Below, one piece after another: positions 21,893-33,171 of a stretch of 64,000 bases of DNA (position 1 is its first letter; the number at the start of each line of letters is the position of its first letter). Below the pieces are notes generated by a model. It was given only the letters and a program-made list of their open reading frames with translations. It was not told the DNA's origin and made no database searches. Where the stretch lies: positions 52,282-116,281 of the forward strand of contig CAUYUJ010015514.1 in assembly GCA_963575745.1 (NCBI GenBank), written 5' to 3'. This stretch comes from Prorocentrum cordatum (Eukaryota; Sar; Dinophyceae; Prorocentrales; Prorocentraceae). The translations under genes were made by a program, and so were the position numbers.

Positions 21893-21945
21893 CTCGATCC
21901 CTCCCTCTCCTCCTCGTCTTGCGCCCCTGCTGGTCCGACCTGTTC
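21893..21945 (+). repeat. ~50 bp direct repeat flanking the TIR-element pair (left copy)
   Basis: Sequence beginning 'cgatccctccctctcctcctcg' and ending 'ggtccgacctgttcc' recurs with few changes at 26,637-26,689, beyond the second TIR element. The two copies bracket the duplicated region. Confidence 0.7.
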
Positions 21946-22036
21946 CTGTTGTTTTGTTTCTCACGTTTACGTATTATGTTCGCGTATTGTTTTTACGTAT
22001 TGTGTTTGTACGTACTGATTTTTACGTACTGTTTTT

Positions 22037-24307
22037 ACCTAACAGCGAAGACTGATAGGTTTCTAGTGGTGTCAATAGAGAGCATCTGATGACTCAGAAG
22101 GGAGGTCTGGGCGGCATCCGGACAGCGAGGGCCGGGCTCAGGGCCGGGCTCGTTTTAAGCAAACAGTCACACTCTTCGTGATCTTCGACCTCCCAGAACT
22201 CCATTCCCGGGCCACATTTTGAATGCCCGAAGCCAACTGTAGGCCACTTCGTGCTCTACGACTTCCCAGAACTCCATTCCCGGGCCACATTTTGGATGCT
22301 CGGAGCCAACTGTAGGCCACTTCGTGCTCTTCGACTTCCCAGAACTCCATTCCCGGGCCACATTTTTGATGCCCGGAGCCAACTGTAGGCCACTTCGTGC
22401 TCTTCGACTTCCCAGAACTCCATTCCCGGGCCACATTTTGGATGCCCGGAGCCAACTGTAGGCCACTTCGTGCTCTTGGACTTCCCAGAACACCATTCCC
22501 GGGCCACATTTTTGATGCTCGGAGCCAACTGTAGGCCACTTCGTGCTCTTCGACTTCCCAGAACTCCATTCCCGGGCTACATTTTGAATGCCCGGAGCCA
22601 ACTGTAGGCCACTTCGTGTTCTTCGAGTTCCCAAAATTCAATTCCCGGGCCACATTTTGAATGCTGCGGCAGGCTGATGCTGAGGCTGAGGCAGGCTGAG
22701 GCTGAGGCCGAGGCTGAAGGCCGACTGAGGCTGAGGCTGAAGCAGGCTGAGGCTGAGGCTGAGGCAGGCTGAGGCTGAGGCTGAGGCAGGCTGATGCTGA
22801 GGCAGGCTGAGGCTGAGGCTGAGGCTGATGCAGGCTGAGGCTGAGGCAGGCTGAGGAGGCCGAGGCTGAAGGCAGACTGAGGCTGAGGCTGAAGCAGGCT
22901 GAGGCTGAGGCTGAGGCAGGCTGAGGCTGAGGCTGAGGCAGGCTGATGCTGAGGCAGGCTGAGGCTGAGGCTGAGGCTGATGCTGAGGCTGAGGCTGAGG
23001 CAGGCTGAGGCCGAGGCTGAAGGCAGACTGAGGCTGAGGCTGAGGCAGGCTGAGGCTGAGGCTGAGGCTGAGGCAGGCTGAGGCTGAGGCTGAGGCAGGC
23101 TGATGCTGAGGCAGGCTGAGGCTGAGGCTGAGGCTGATGCAGGCTGAGGCTGAGGCAGGCTGAGGCTGAGGCTGAGGCTGAAGGCAGACTGAGGCTGAGG
23201 CTGAAGCAGGCTGAGGCTGAGGCAAAGGCAGGCTGAGGCTGAGGCAGGCTGAGGCTGAGGCAGGCTGAGGCTGAGGCTGAGGCTGATGCAGGCTGAGGCT
23301 GATGCAGGCTGAGGCTGAGGCCGAGGCTGTAGGCAGACCGAGGCTGAGGCTGAAGCAGGCTGAGGCTGAGGCTGAGGCAGGCTGAGGCTGAGGCTGAGGC
23401 AGGCTGATGCTGAGGCAGGCTGAGGCTGAGGCTGAGGCTGATGCAGGCTGAGGCTGAGGCAGGCTGAGGCTGAGGCCGAGGCTGAAGGCAGACTGAGGCT
23501 GAGGCTGAAGCAGGCTGAGGCTGAGGCTGAGGCAGGCTGAGGCTGAGGCTGAGGCAGGCTGATGCTGAGGCAGGCTGAGGCTGAGGCTGAGGCTGAGGCT
23601 GATGCAGGCTGAGGCTGAGGCAGGCTGAGGCTGAGGCCGAGGCTGAAGGCAGACTGAGGCTGAGGCTGAAGCAGGCTGAGGCTGAGGCTGAGGAGGCTGA
23701 GGCTGAGGCAGGCTGAGGCTGAGGCTGAGGCAGGCTGAGGCAGGCTGAGGCTGAGGCTGAGGCTGATGCAGGCTGAGGCTGAGGCAGGCTGAGGCTGAGG
23801 CCGAGGCTGAAGGCAGACTGAGGCTGAGGCTGAAGCAGGCTGAGGCTGAGGCAGGCAGGCTGAGGCTGAGGCTGAGGCAGGCTGAGGCTGAGGCAGGCTG
23901 AGGCTGAGGGCTGAGGCTGAGGCAGGCTGACTGAGGCTGAGGCTGAAGCAGGCTGAGGCTGAGGCAGAGGCAGGCTGAGGCTGAGGCTGAGGCAGGCTGA
24001 GGCTGAGGCAGGCTGAGGCTGAGGCTGAGGCTGATGCAGGCTGAGGCTGAGGCAGGCTGAGGCTGAGGCCGAGGCTGAAGGCAGACTGAGGCTGAGGCTG
24101 AAGCAGGCTGAGGCTGAGGCTGAGGCAGGCTGAGGCTGAGGCTGAGGCAGACTTAGGCTGAGGCTGTGACTGCGACTGCCGTTGCCGCTGCGACTGTCAT
24201 CGCGAATGCGACTACGACTGCGAGAACAGCAGAATTCTAAAACTGGGTTCTCATTTGAATCTTAAGGGGAATGCTTCCAGATATGCTCCTACACATCGCT
24301 GTTAGGT
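22037..24307. mobile_element. 2,271 bp element with 12 bp perfect TIRs, first of a tandem pair
   Basis: It starts ACCTAACAGCGA and ends TCGCTGTTAGGT. From the left: a unique ~130 bp lead, a 74 bp satellite (22,165-22,660, roughly 6-7 units with 'gggccacattttgaatgccc'), then ~1.5 kb of (AGGCTG)n-type hexanucleotide repeat (22,665-24,170), then a unique ~130 bp tail. It encodes no transposase, so it is a non-autonomous element or composite. Confidence 0.7.
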
Positions 24308-24335
24308 TGCTTTGCCGGGATTATTACGTATTGTT

Positions 24336-26489
24336 ACCTAACAGCGAAGACTGATAGGTTTCTAGTGGTGTCAAAAGAGAGCATCTGATGACTCAGAAGG
24401 GAGGTCTGGGCGGCATCCGGACAGCGAGGGCCGGGCTCAGGGCCGGGCTCGTTTTAAGCAAACAGTCACACTCTTCGTGATCTTCGACCTCCCAGAACTC
24501 CATTCCCGGGCCACATTTTGAATGCCCGGAGCCAACTGTAGGCCACTTCGTGGTCTTCGAGTTCCCAGAACTCCATTCCTGGGCATGATTTTGAATGCCC
24601 GGAGCCAACTGTAGGCCACTTCGTGCTCTTCGATTCCCAGAACTCCATTCCCGGGCCACCCAGACTGTATTCGTGCCTTGGACTTCCCGGGCCACATTTT
24701 GGATGCCCGGAGCCAACTGTAGGCCACTTCGTGCTCTTCGACTTCCCAGAACTCCATTCCCGGGCCACATTTTGAATGCCCGGAGCCAACTGTAGGCCAC
24801 TTCGTGTTCTTCGTGTTCCCAGAACACCATTCCCGGGCCACATTTTGAATGCCCGGAGCCAACTGTAGGCCACTTCGTGTTCTTCGTGTTCCCAGAACAC
24901 CATTCCCAGGCTACATCTTGATTGCCCGGAGCCAACTGTGAGGCTGAGGTTCAGGCAGGCTGAGGCTGAGGCTGAGGCTGATGCAGGCTGAGGCTGAGCG
25001 GCTGATCCTGAGGCTGAGGCAGGCTGAGGCCGAGGCAGGCTGAGGCTGAGGCTGAAGCTGAGGCAGGCTGAGGCTGAGGCTGAGGCTGTGGCTGAGGCTG
25101 AGGCAAGCTGCGGCTGAGGCAGCCTGAGGCTGAGGCTGATGTCGGCTGAGGCTGAGGCAGGCTGAGGCTGAGGCTGAGGCTGAGGCTGAGGCTGAGGCCG
25201 AGGCAGGCTGAGGCTGAGGCCGAGGCAAGCCCAGGCAGGCTGAGGCTGAGGCTGAAGCTGAGGCAGGTTGAGGCTGAGGCTGAGGCTGTGGCTGAGAGGC
25301 TGAGGCTGAGGCTGAGGCTGAGTCTGAGGCTCAGGCTGAGAGGCTGACGCTGAGGCTGAGGCAGGCTGAGGCTGAGCTGAGGCTGAGGCTGAGGCTGAGG
25401 GCCGAGGCAGGCTGAGGCTGAGGCTGAAACTGAGGCAGGCTGAGGCTGAGGCGAGGCTGTGGCTGAGGCTGAGGCAAGCTGCGGCTGAGGCAGGCTGAGG
25501 CTGAGGCTGAGGCTGAGGCTGAGGCAGGCTGAGGCTGAGGCTGAGGCTGAGGCAGGCTGAGGCTGAGGCTGAGGCCGAGGCAGGCTGAGGCTGAGGCCGA
25601 GGCGAGGCAGGCTGAGGCTGAGGCTGAAGCTGAGGCAGGCTGAGGCTGAGGCTGAGGCTGTGGCTGAGGCTGAGGCAAGCTGCGGCTGAGGCAGGCTGAG
25701 GCTGAGGCTGATGAGGCTGAGGCTGAGGCTGAGGCAGGCTGAGGCTGAGGCTGAGGCTGAGGCTGAGGCTGAGGCCGAGGCAGGCTGAGGCTGAGGCCGA
25801 GGCAAGCCCAGGCAGGCTGAGGCTGAGGCTGAAGCTGAGGCAGGTTGAGGCTGAGGCTGAGGCTGTGGCTGAGACAAGTTGCGGCTGAGGCTGAGGCTGA
25901 GGCTGAGGCTGAGTCTGATGCAGGCTCAGGCTGAGAGGCTGACGCTGAGGCTGAGGCAGGCTGAGGCTGAGGCTGAGGCCGAGGCAGGCTGAGGCTGAGG
26001 CTGAGGCAAGCCGAGGCAGGCTGAGGCTGAGGCTGGCTGAGGCAGGCTGAGGCTGAGGCTGAGGCTGAGGCTGAGGCAAGCTGCGGCTGAGGCAGGCTGA
26101 GGCTGAGGCTGATGCAGGCTGGCTGAGGCTGAGGCTGAGGCCAGGCTGAGGCTGAGGCCGAGGCAAGCCCAGGCAGGCTGAGGCTGAGGCTGAAGCTGAG
26201 GCAGGCTGAGGCTGAGGCTGAGGCTGTGGCTGAGGCTGAGGCAAGCTGCGGCTGAGGCAGGCTGAGGCTGAGGCTGATGCAGGCTGAGGCTGAGGCAGGC
26301 TGAGGCTGACGCTGAGGCTGAGGCAGGCTGAGGCTGAGGCTGAGGCCGAGGCAGGCTGAGGCTGAGGCCGAGGCAAGCCGAGGCAGGCTGAGGCTGCGAC
26401 TGCGAGAACAGCAAAATTCTACAACTGGATTCTCGCCTAAATCCTAAGGGGAATGCTTCCAGATATGCTTCTACACATCGCTGTTAGGT
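24336..26489. mobile_element. 2,154 bp element with 12 bp perfect TIRs, second copy
   Basis: Same architecture and orientation as 22,037-24,307: identical TIRs, near-identical ~130 bp lead, the 74 bp satellite (24,470-24,940), an (AGGCTG)n core (24,945-26,390) and a matching tail. Only 28 bp separate the copies. The cores differ in length and pattern, as expected of hexanucleotide slippage. Gln/Pro/Ala/Ser-rich ORFs on the minus strand are repeat translations. Confidence 0.7.
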
Positions 26490-26636
26490 TGCTTTGCCGG
26501 GATATGTCTTACGTATTGTTTTTTACACGTTGTTTTTATTATCACGTTTACGTATTGTTTTAACGTATTGTTTTTACGTCTTGTTTTTTGTCTCACGGTT
26601 AACATGTATTTTCGCACGGTTAAGAACTACCATCCT

Positions 26637-26900
26637 CGATCCCTCCCTCTCCTCCTCGTCTCGCGCCCCTGCTGGTCCGACCTGTTCCCGTTCCTCTGCC
26701 TGCTGGCACCCCTCCCTCCGACCCTCTCGCGCCTGCCGGTCAGCAGCTTCGGCCTCGGCAGCCTGACCACGGGAGCAGGAACGAGGAGGGAAGGAGGAGG
26801 ACAGGGGGGAGGAGGAGGAGGAAGGGGAGGAGGAGGAGGAGGAGCAGGAGGAGGAGTAGGAGGAGGAACGACGCAACAAGCTCTCGCTTAATGTACGGCC
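26637..26900. repeat. Right copy of the ~50 bp direct repeat, then GGA-rich tract
   Basis: Bases 26,637-26,689 repeat 21,893-21,945. Bases 26,790-26,870 are GGA/GGAGGA-rich. No gene. Confidence 0.6.
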
Positions 26901-27034
26901 AATGTCAAAAAAGGAGGAGGACCAGTATAAACCCAAGGCGCCTGAACGATGTTGCAATCAACCCTGGCTCAAGGTTCCCTTTCCAAAGGTCCCAACAATC
27001 ATGTATTTCATTGCGGGAAGCGCCCGTTCCTGGG

Positions 27035-27570
27035 ACTTCAATCCTGCGAATCCTTGAAGCTGCTGTTGACGTGTGCGGCACACGTGCGCGGCGCTAAGAC
27101 GAGAACGTTATTCTGAAAAGAGACCGCCCTCCATCCTTGAAGCTGCTGCAAGCGTTTAAGATGCCTGTGCACGGCACTACAGTCGTCCTTGATTGGACAG
27201 GACACGCGAAAGGACACAAGACCCTTCCGGGGGCCACATTGCCATGGGGGATGTAGGAGGCATGGGTCGCGAGGCACAGGACACAAGGGTACCCAAGTGT
27301 ACCCTTGATTTGGCAGGGTCGACCTACTAATCAGAGCCGACTGTAGCGCGAGAGTCACATTTTGAAAACGACCCGCCCTTCATCCTCGAAGCTGCTGCAA
27401 ACGTTTAAGGCGAGTGTGCTCGGCGCCAAGGCGCGAGCCACCTGTTGACAACCACCCACCCTCCGTCCTTGAAGCTGGTGGAAATATTCATAACGACTAT
27501 GTGCCGTGCCAAGGCGAGAACCACATTTTGAAAACTACCCGCTCTCCATCCTTGAAGCCGTTGCGAATTT
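27035..27570. repeat. Dispersed ~80 bp repeat with 'ccatccttgaagctgctgc'
   Basis: Variants of 'catccttgaagctgctgcaa' followed by 'gtttaag', 'gtgcacggc' and 'gcgagaaccacattttgaaaac' occur near 27,050, 27,130, 27,380, 27,465 and 27,550. No coding frame spans them. Confidence 0.6.
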
Positions 27571-27969
27571 CTAGCGTCAGGGTCGTAAGTTGTGAGGGAA
27601 TCGCGGGCGAAACCCAGCCCGCTCTACCGACGCGTGTAAGAGTGCGAAAGGGAGGAGTCAGTTGTAAGGAAGCGGGATGGAAAAGGGCGATGGAGAGGGG
27701 GATAGGGGAAGGAAAAAGGAGGCGGAACGATTCATTGATTAGGTTCACATGTCTCTGTGCTGCTGTGGCGTACACTGCCGGTACCTACCGCTCCTCGGAG
27801 GCGCAGGAGCCCCTCAGCGCCCGCAGCCCACAGAAGCACCAACGATCCCACGGGAGACCCAGGCAGAGAGCCCTCCACCAGGCGCGTAGGCGGCGCTCAT
27901 CAGCAGTGGATGCAGCCAGTGGCAGGACCCGGCGTGGCGAGCCGGATACGACCCTCAGAGCACTTGCCC

Positions 27970-28140
27970 CCCCTCCAGGGGACGGACGGCCTGGGCAGGC
28001 GACCGAAGCAACTAGAGCGGCAGCGCCGCAAAGAAGGTGCGAAGACCAGGGAAGGATGGGCAATGGTCGCCCCGTGGTCCTGGTATCCCTCGTTGACGGC
28101 ATCGGGGCCGCGCAACCGGCAATCGGGGACCTCGTGCCTC
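27970..28140 (+). pseudogene. Truncated duplicate of a DNA methyltransferase 5' end
   Basis: A ~165 bp segment nearly identical to 28,746-28,910. It reads GRPVVLVSLVDGIGAAQPAI, a methyltransferase motif I in which the usual Phe is Val, then leaves the methyltransferase frame at LVPQGT. It is a partial tandem duplication. Confidence 0.6.
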
Positions 28141-28827
28141 AGGGCACTTGCCCCCCCCCCCGGGCAAGGCCGGCGCCCTTGGCGGAGAATTTGCCCTAAG
28201 CGTGTCGGGCGCCTCGGACGAAGACCCCGGCCCACGCGACCTGCAGAGCCGCGAAAGCACCGTCTCAGGGGAGCTCGGCGCAGCGCCCTCCACTGCCCCC
28301 GCCGAAGGCAGCCCCGCACGCCACGGCCAGGGTGGCGGCGACGGCAGGCACGTCATCCCCCTGGCGCAGGGCACCGCGCAGGGGAGCCACCAGACGGCGG
28401 AGGAACCGAGTGGCAACAGGCAGCGCACCTCCAGGAAGGGCGGGGAGGCAGCGAAGGCACGGGCCCCAAGGCAAGGACCCAAACGCCGGCACAATCGCCC
28501 CGCCGAGCGCGAGAGACATCTAGATGGCCGTGTGGGAGCTGCACGCGGACGCCAACACAGGACTAGCCCCCATACTGCTGGCAGGCCCCCTGCTTGACGC
28601 TCACCTACGCACGAGTACGTGGACCAACGCCACAGTTAGCCACGCGCTCGATTCCATGGCAGCCGACGGGGCCCGCGGCCAGCAACCTGTCCCGGGGGCG
28701 TAACCGGCGCACTGCGCGTCGCGCCGGCCGGACGCATATTCCCCTCCAGGGGACGGACGGCCTGGGCAGGCGACCGAAGCAACTAGAGCGGCAGCGCCGC
28801 AAAGAAGGTGCGAAGACCAGGGAAGGA

Positions 28828-29460
28828 TGGGCAATGGTCGCCCCGTGGTCCTGGTATCCCTCTTTGACGGCATCGGGGCCGCGCAAGCGGCAATCGGGGA
28901 CCTCGTGCGAGTGCCGGGAACCACCGGCAGTTTCCACACGTCCGTCCTTGTGGGAATCGACCACGAGCTTGCCGACGTGGTAGCCCGCCGATGGAGTCAC
29001 GACGCCAGATCCATCGGAGATGCGGACCCGCCACATGCGATCCTGGCGGCCGACGCGTGGGACATTTCTATACGCGCAGGCGCGCCTGGACCAGGGGGGA
29101 GGCTGCAGACTGCCCCATCGATATGGGAACGGCTTCTCCTGGCAGGAGGCAACCCGCGCAACAACCTGTCGCGGGCAGGCACCCACTGTGGCCTAGATGC
29201 GCTGGTAGGCGTCCAATCCTGGCACTTTTTCGCTCTTCCCCTCGCAGCCTGGGCCGCCGCTCAGTGGCGTCCTGACATCCTCGTTCAGCGTACACAGGAT
29301 GGCCATGATGGAGGCTCTGGGAGGTATCCCTCTTGAGAATCTGCGGTCCTAGACGAAACCGACTGGGTCGCTAGTCCGCGGACAAGGACCCGGATGGCCA
29401 AGTTAGAACCCCCCTGGGATCGGGTGGCCGCGTGGGTTTGGCGCGCCCCTCCCCGCACTG
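28828..29460 (+). pseudogene. Decayed C5 cytosine DNA methyltransferase-like gene
   Basis: The plus strand reads MGNGRPVVLVSLFDGIGAAQ, matching motif I (SAM binding, LFDGIG) of C5-cytosine methyltransferases. About 95 codons on, LLLAGGNPRNNLSRAG resembles motif IV (GGxPCQxLS), but the catalytic Cys position is Arg (codon CGC). Downstream, PDILV resembles the motif VI region; after a stop at about 29,334 the frame reads AVLDETDWVASPRTRTR, like motif VIII. The target-recognition domain is not recognisable. Dinoflagellate retrotransposons are known to carry such methyltransferases; this one lies about 3 kb outside the LTR element and on the opposite strand, so it is probably a remnant of a different element. 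Catalysis is unlikely. Confidence 0.55.
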
Positions 29461-32400
29461 GGAGCAACGATGGGCGCTAGAGCATGACGGCGCCGTGCCC
29501 GCTTTGGCGCGATTGCCTAGAAACCCGGACGAACTCCTCCCAGGCAGCTACCAGCTGGCCCTTGAGCGCCTGCGCACAATGATGAAAGCGATAAAAAATG
29601 GTCCCTGATGACCCCAGGTCAAGCAAGAACAAGGGGTCATATCCTGGACAGCATGATCCTGGACAGCACCAGTGCTGAGGCAGCCTGGCCCGGATCGCGA
29701 TTAGGTCTGCAGCTGGTCTCGACGGGGCGACAGCGCGAGACTGCGGGCGGCGGCAGAACAGGCAGCCAACGCCCAAGGAAAGTGGCTCATGGCCAACGGA
29801 TGGCGGCACGGACTCCAGGCCCCCGCCCCGCACGAGAGAGCCAAGGCCAGCGGGCCGGGACCGCAGCTAGAAAGGCTTGGCCCAAACGGCCGCCCTTTCC
29901 ACGATGAGGTGGGGGCGCACTTCGATCCGCGCCGCCGCCGTAAAAAGCCATGCCGCTCACGCGAGCTTGGGTGGCTGACCGAAACGTCGGCAGACCCGCG
30001 CGCCCATCTCCAGCCTCGCTTGTCCAGACTTTCGACCGCCTCCGCGCAGCGGTGAGAAGGCGCGCCCGTTCGCCCCCCATGGCCCGATGCCCTGTCATCA
30101 GAGCGCGCGCTGCAGCGCATTTGGCGGCCGACGGCTTCGCGCCCGCGGCCGCCGAGGAGGTCGGGAGTAACCCGCGCTGCAAAGGGGGGCCCGGGGCTGC
30201 GTCGCGCCCCCGGGCCCTCCCCGGAGTGCGCGCGCGCCGGCCCGTCGCTCCGCCACCTGGGGTTCTGCCCGGAACCAACTGCCCAGAGCCCTTGGTCGGG
30301 AGCGGCCAAGAGGGGGGTGTCCAAGAGGGGGGGGCGCAAATCGTGACCGGCGGCATGCGCGCGGCCCAGCGGGGGGGCCATGGACGCAATGAAATAAGAA
30401 GAGGCGCCTTGAGATCTGGGCAAATATCATGGCCCCCGTCATGATATCCCCCCCCCTAGTCATCACCCCCCTCTTTTCCGCCCCCGAGTTGGGAACGCCG
30501 ATATGCCGGCAAATCGCTAGTCAGCCGCCCTGTGGGCACTGGCGCGACTCGCGTTGGCGCCTGCCTCGCGCCGTGCGCAACGAGGCCGGGCCATGCGCTG
30601 TTCTGTTCTTGGTGAGTCGTTGCGTTGTTGCGCGCGCGCCAATCCCACAGCGCGCCACGCGCGCGGGAAGGCAGCGGCGCGCGCGGAATCCCAGCGCGGG
30701 CGCGAGCCTTCCAGGAGCGCGGAACGCGCGACGACAAATCGCCCGACCACACCGCGTAACAAGTTCGCTCTGTGGTCAGCATTTCCTACGAATTCACCAT
30801 GCGAACGGCGTTTGTGCAATCTTTGATGCACATATCCCAAAAGCTTTTCGTCGGCGCCACTTCGGATGGTGTCGCGGCCCTGCGCCGCCGGCGGATGTTA
30901 TCGTCCGCCGCCTTCCTATTTTGTCGTTGGTACTTGTTTTTTGTTTGAATTTGTCGTCGGCATCCTTGTGTTTTGTGGTCGGCCCGTTTGTTTGTCGTCG
31001 GTCTTTTTCGGCCGCCTGATATTGCTGGCGCCCTTCGCGGTCGGATTCCGGGCTTTGCGAAGGGACCTTCAAGATGGTCGGGGTCATTCGCGGCCTGTCA
31101 TTATCTCCCATGCCTCGCGCGTTTTTCGCGCGCCCCCATCGCCCCGCCTGGAAACGGTGCCTAGACGTTGCTCGTGGAAGTTCGACCCTGAAGCCTCGCC
31201 TTTCCCGTCGGGAGACCGCGCGCAACCGCTGGGGGGGGGGGGGGGGGCGCCGACAAAGCGTTTGAGGCGCGCGACGGGCGCCGCGGCTTCATTCATAAAA
31301 CGCACGCATGCGATCCAACACTTGTCGACGACGCCCGTTTTGTGATCCATGGGGCGAGCGACGCGCCGCCTCTACACTCTGCAATTGGCCCCCTCGGCAG
31401 CCCTCGGCTGCTGCCCTCCGCGGCGCCACAGCCGTCGATCTGTTGCGGTCGCGCAGCCCAGCCTCAGCAGCTCAGCTCGGAGGCTCGCGGCACTGCGTTG
31501 CCGCGAGCGACTCGCCGGCCAGCCCCTCGGCCCTGGCCTCCTTGCACCCCGCAGCAGCTGCGCTGCAGGAGTGCCTTGCAGCGTGGCCCTTTGACGAACA
31601 CTTGGGCGCCTTCCTTGCTCGCTCGCCTCTCCACCCTGCAGCGGTTGATCTGTCCCACCCTTCCAACGCCGGCAGCCTTTGCCTCTGCCCCTGGGCGCGG
31701 GCGCGACGCCGCTGCCCGCCCGCTGCCAGGGCGCCCCAGCAACGACCAGCCGCGCCGGCCACTCATGCCAAAGGCCTTGGGGCTGTGAGTGACACCCCCC
31801 TTTCCTCCTGCTCCGCGGCCGCCCTCTGCCCTGTGTATTTATCTTGCAGCTGGACAATTAATGCGCTCTGCCCCGGCCACTAGAGCGCGCGAGCGGATTG
31901 CCTCTGCCGCGCCCTGACAGAACAATGTTTTTCGCGTTGACTACTTGTGGATTTCCGGCAGCCTGCAGAAGCCTCTGCGGGCCCCCCGGGCCTCCGGGGC
32001 ACGCGAGCGGAAGGGCGGATGCGAACGGGGGCACGAAGACAGGAAGGTCGGTCGGTCACTCACCATCTGATTCCCGTCATAGCGCAAGGTGCACAACGTC
32101 AGACCAGTTTGCGCAGTGGAGCCCTGCGCCCCCCAGGTTGTCAAACACGCGGAGAAGTCACCCCTGGGCCCAAACGGGGGCACCGGGGCCGCCGCGTGGA
32201 AAGACCAACGCTGGAAACTCGTTTCTCTCAAGCCATCAAAGGCCAGGGAGCCAGGGGGAGACAGGAGAGCACGGGGGAAGGATAGAGAACGACGCCAGGG
32301 ACGAAGAGAGACAGCAGCGCAGAGGGCATCGAAGGAGGGGCGCTGGCTTACATCAAGCTTTAAAGACCGCCTCGGGGCCCAACGGCAGAGTCGAACCGCA

Positions 32401-32543
32401 GGGAGAAAATGGGGGCGGCACTATCCCCGCGAAGATCCCCGTCGACAACGCGTTCTCGGAGCAGTGTAGCTGCGCGGCGGGGCCTAAGCGCCTTGACATC
32501 GAATTTCGGCTGTCTCTCTCCTACACTCATGTTGCGCCCAGGC
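29461..32543. other. Unassigned GC-rich region
   Basis: No recognised gene. The plus-strand frame 29,790-30,055 (MANGWRHGLQAPAPHERAK) is protein-like and may belong to the same lost element as the methyltransferase. A possible TIR element lies at 30,307-30,477. Bases 31,230-31,247 are a G homopolymer. Other open frames are attributable to GC content. The host sequence up to GTGGC at 32,544-32,548 continues at 59,454 after the retrotransposon. Confidence 0.35.
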
Positions 32544-32548
32544 GTGGC
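32544..32548. other. Target site duplication GTGGC (left)
   Basis: GTGGC immediately precedes the left LTR (AGTCTTTCC) and matches GTGGC at 59,449-59,453 immediately after the right LTR. Five bp is the usual Copia duplication length. Confidence 0.9.
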
Positions 32549-32889
32549 AGTCTTTCCTCTGAGAATCGGGGTAAGATGACAAAGGAATTAAGGTCTCATG
32601 TTCACTCTGCTCAGGGAGAGAGGGGGCGGGATGAGACATTGATAAGACAGGTATCCGTTAAATAAGACTACTCTATCAGGAATGGGTAGGGAGGAGGACG
32701 GCCGAGGACGGACGACGACGAGCCGCCCGCGCGCCCAGCGCGCTCCTTTTCTCTCCTGCCAGCCGAGGCCGGTTGGCTCGGGCAATCGCATGGCTGCGGA
32801 AACGCAGCTTCAGTTCAAGCGGACAGCGCAATGCATGCAAACTAAGTTAAGTTCTAATTGAATATGAGGCGGAGAGGAGCATATTTACT
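32549..32889 (-). repeat. 3' LTR (341 bp)
   Basis: Aligns without gaps to 59,108-59,448 with 15 mismatches. Ends are AGT...ACT on either strand. The minus-sense start AGTAAATATG follows a polypurine tract. No confident TATA or polyadenylation signal was identified. Confidence 0.95.
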
Positions 32890-32897
32890 CCCCCCGC
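32890..32897 (-). other. Polypurine tract
   Basis: On the minus strand GCGGGGGG directly abuts the 3' LTR start (AGTAAATATG), the expected place for the plus-strand primer. Short, but correctly positioned. Confidence 0.6.
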
Positions 32898-33171
32898 GGC
32901 GGGCCGCGTAGAGCCCATCCAGCCACAGCGCCCCCGGCCTGTGCATTTGCACAACCACCGGGGCCAACCCCGAAAAAGCTTTTACGGCTCAACGGTGGCT
33001 CCCAGGGGGCGAAGGGCCGAAGAGGCTCGACGTTTCCCACCATTGTGATACATATTTTCTCTCCGCTGGACCGGCTTAGCCGACCAGTCGAGAGGTCCGC
33101 GCCCAACACGCTTCACGTGTGGGTAAAATTGTTTGCATGCGCCTGCCGCGACGGAGTCACGCGGGCGAAAC

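Noticed and set aside
24466-26376. 636-codon Gln/Pro/Ala/Ser ORF on the minus strand
   Set aside because: Translation of the (AGGCTG)n core; all frames behave alike and length varies between the two element copies.
27757-28600. Overlapping plus/minus ORFs as host genes
   Set aside because: High-GC shadow ORFs around the duplicated methyltransferase fragment; no frame is favoured by motifs or splice sites.
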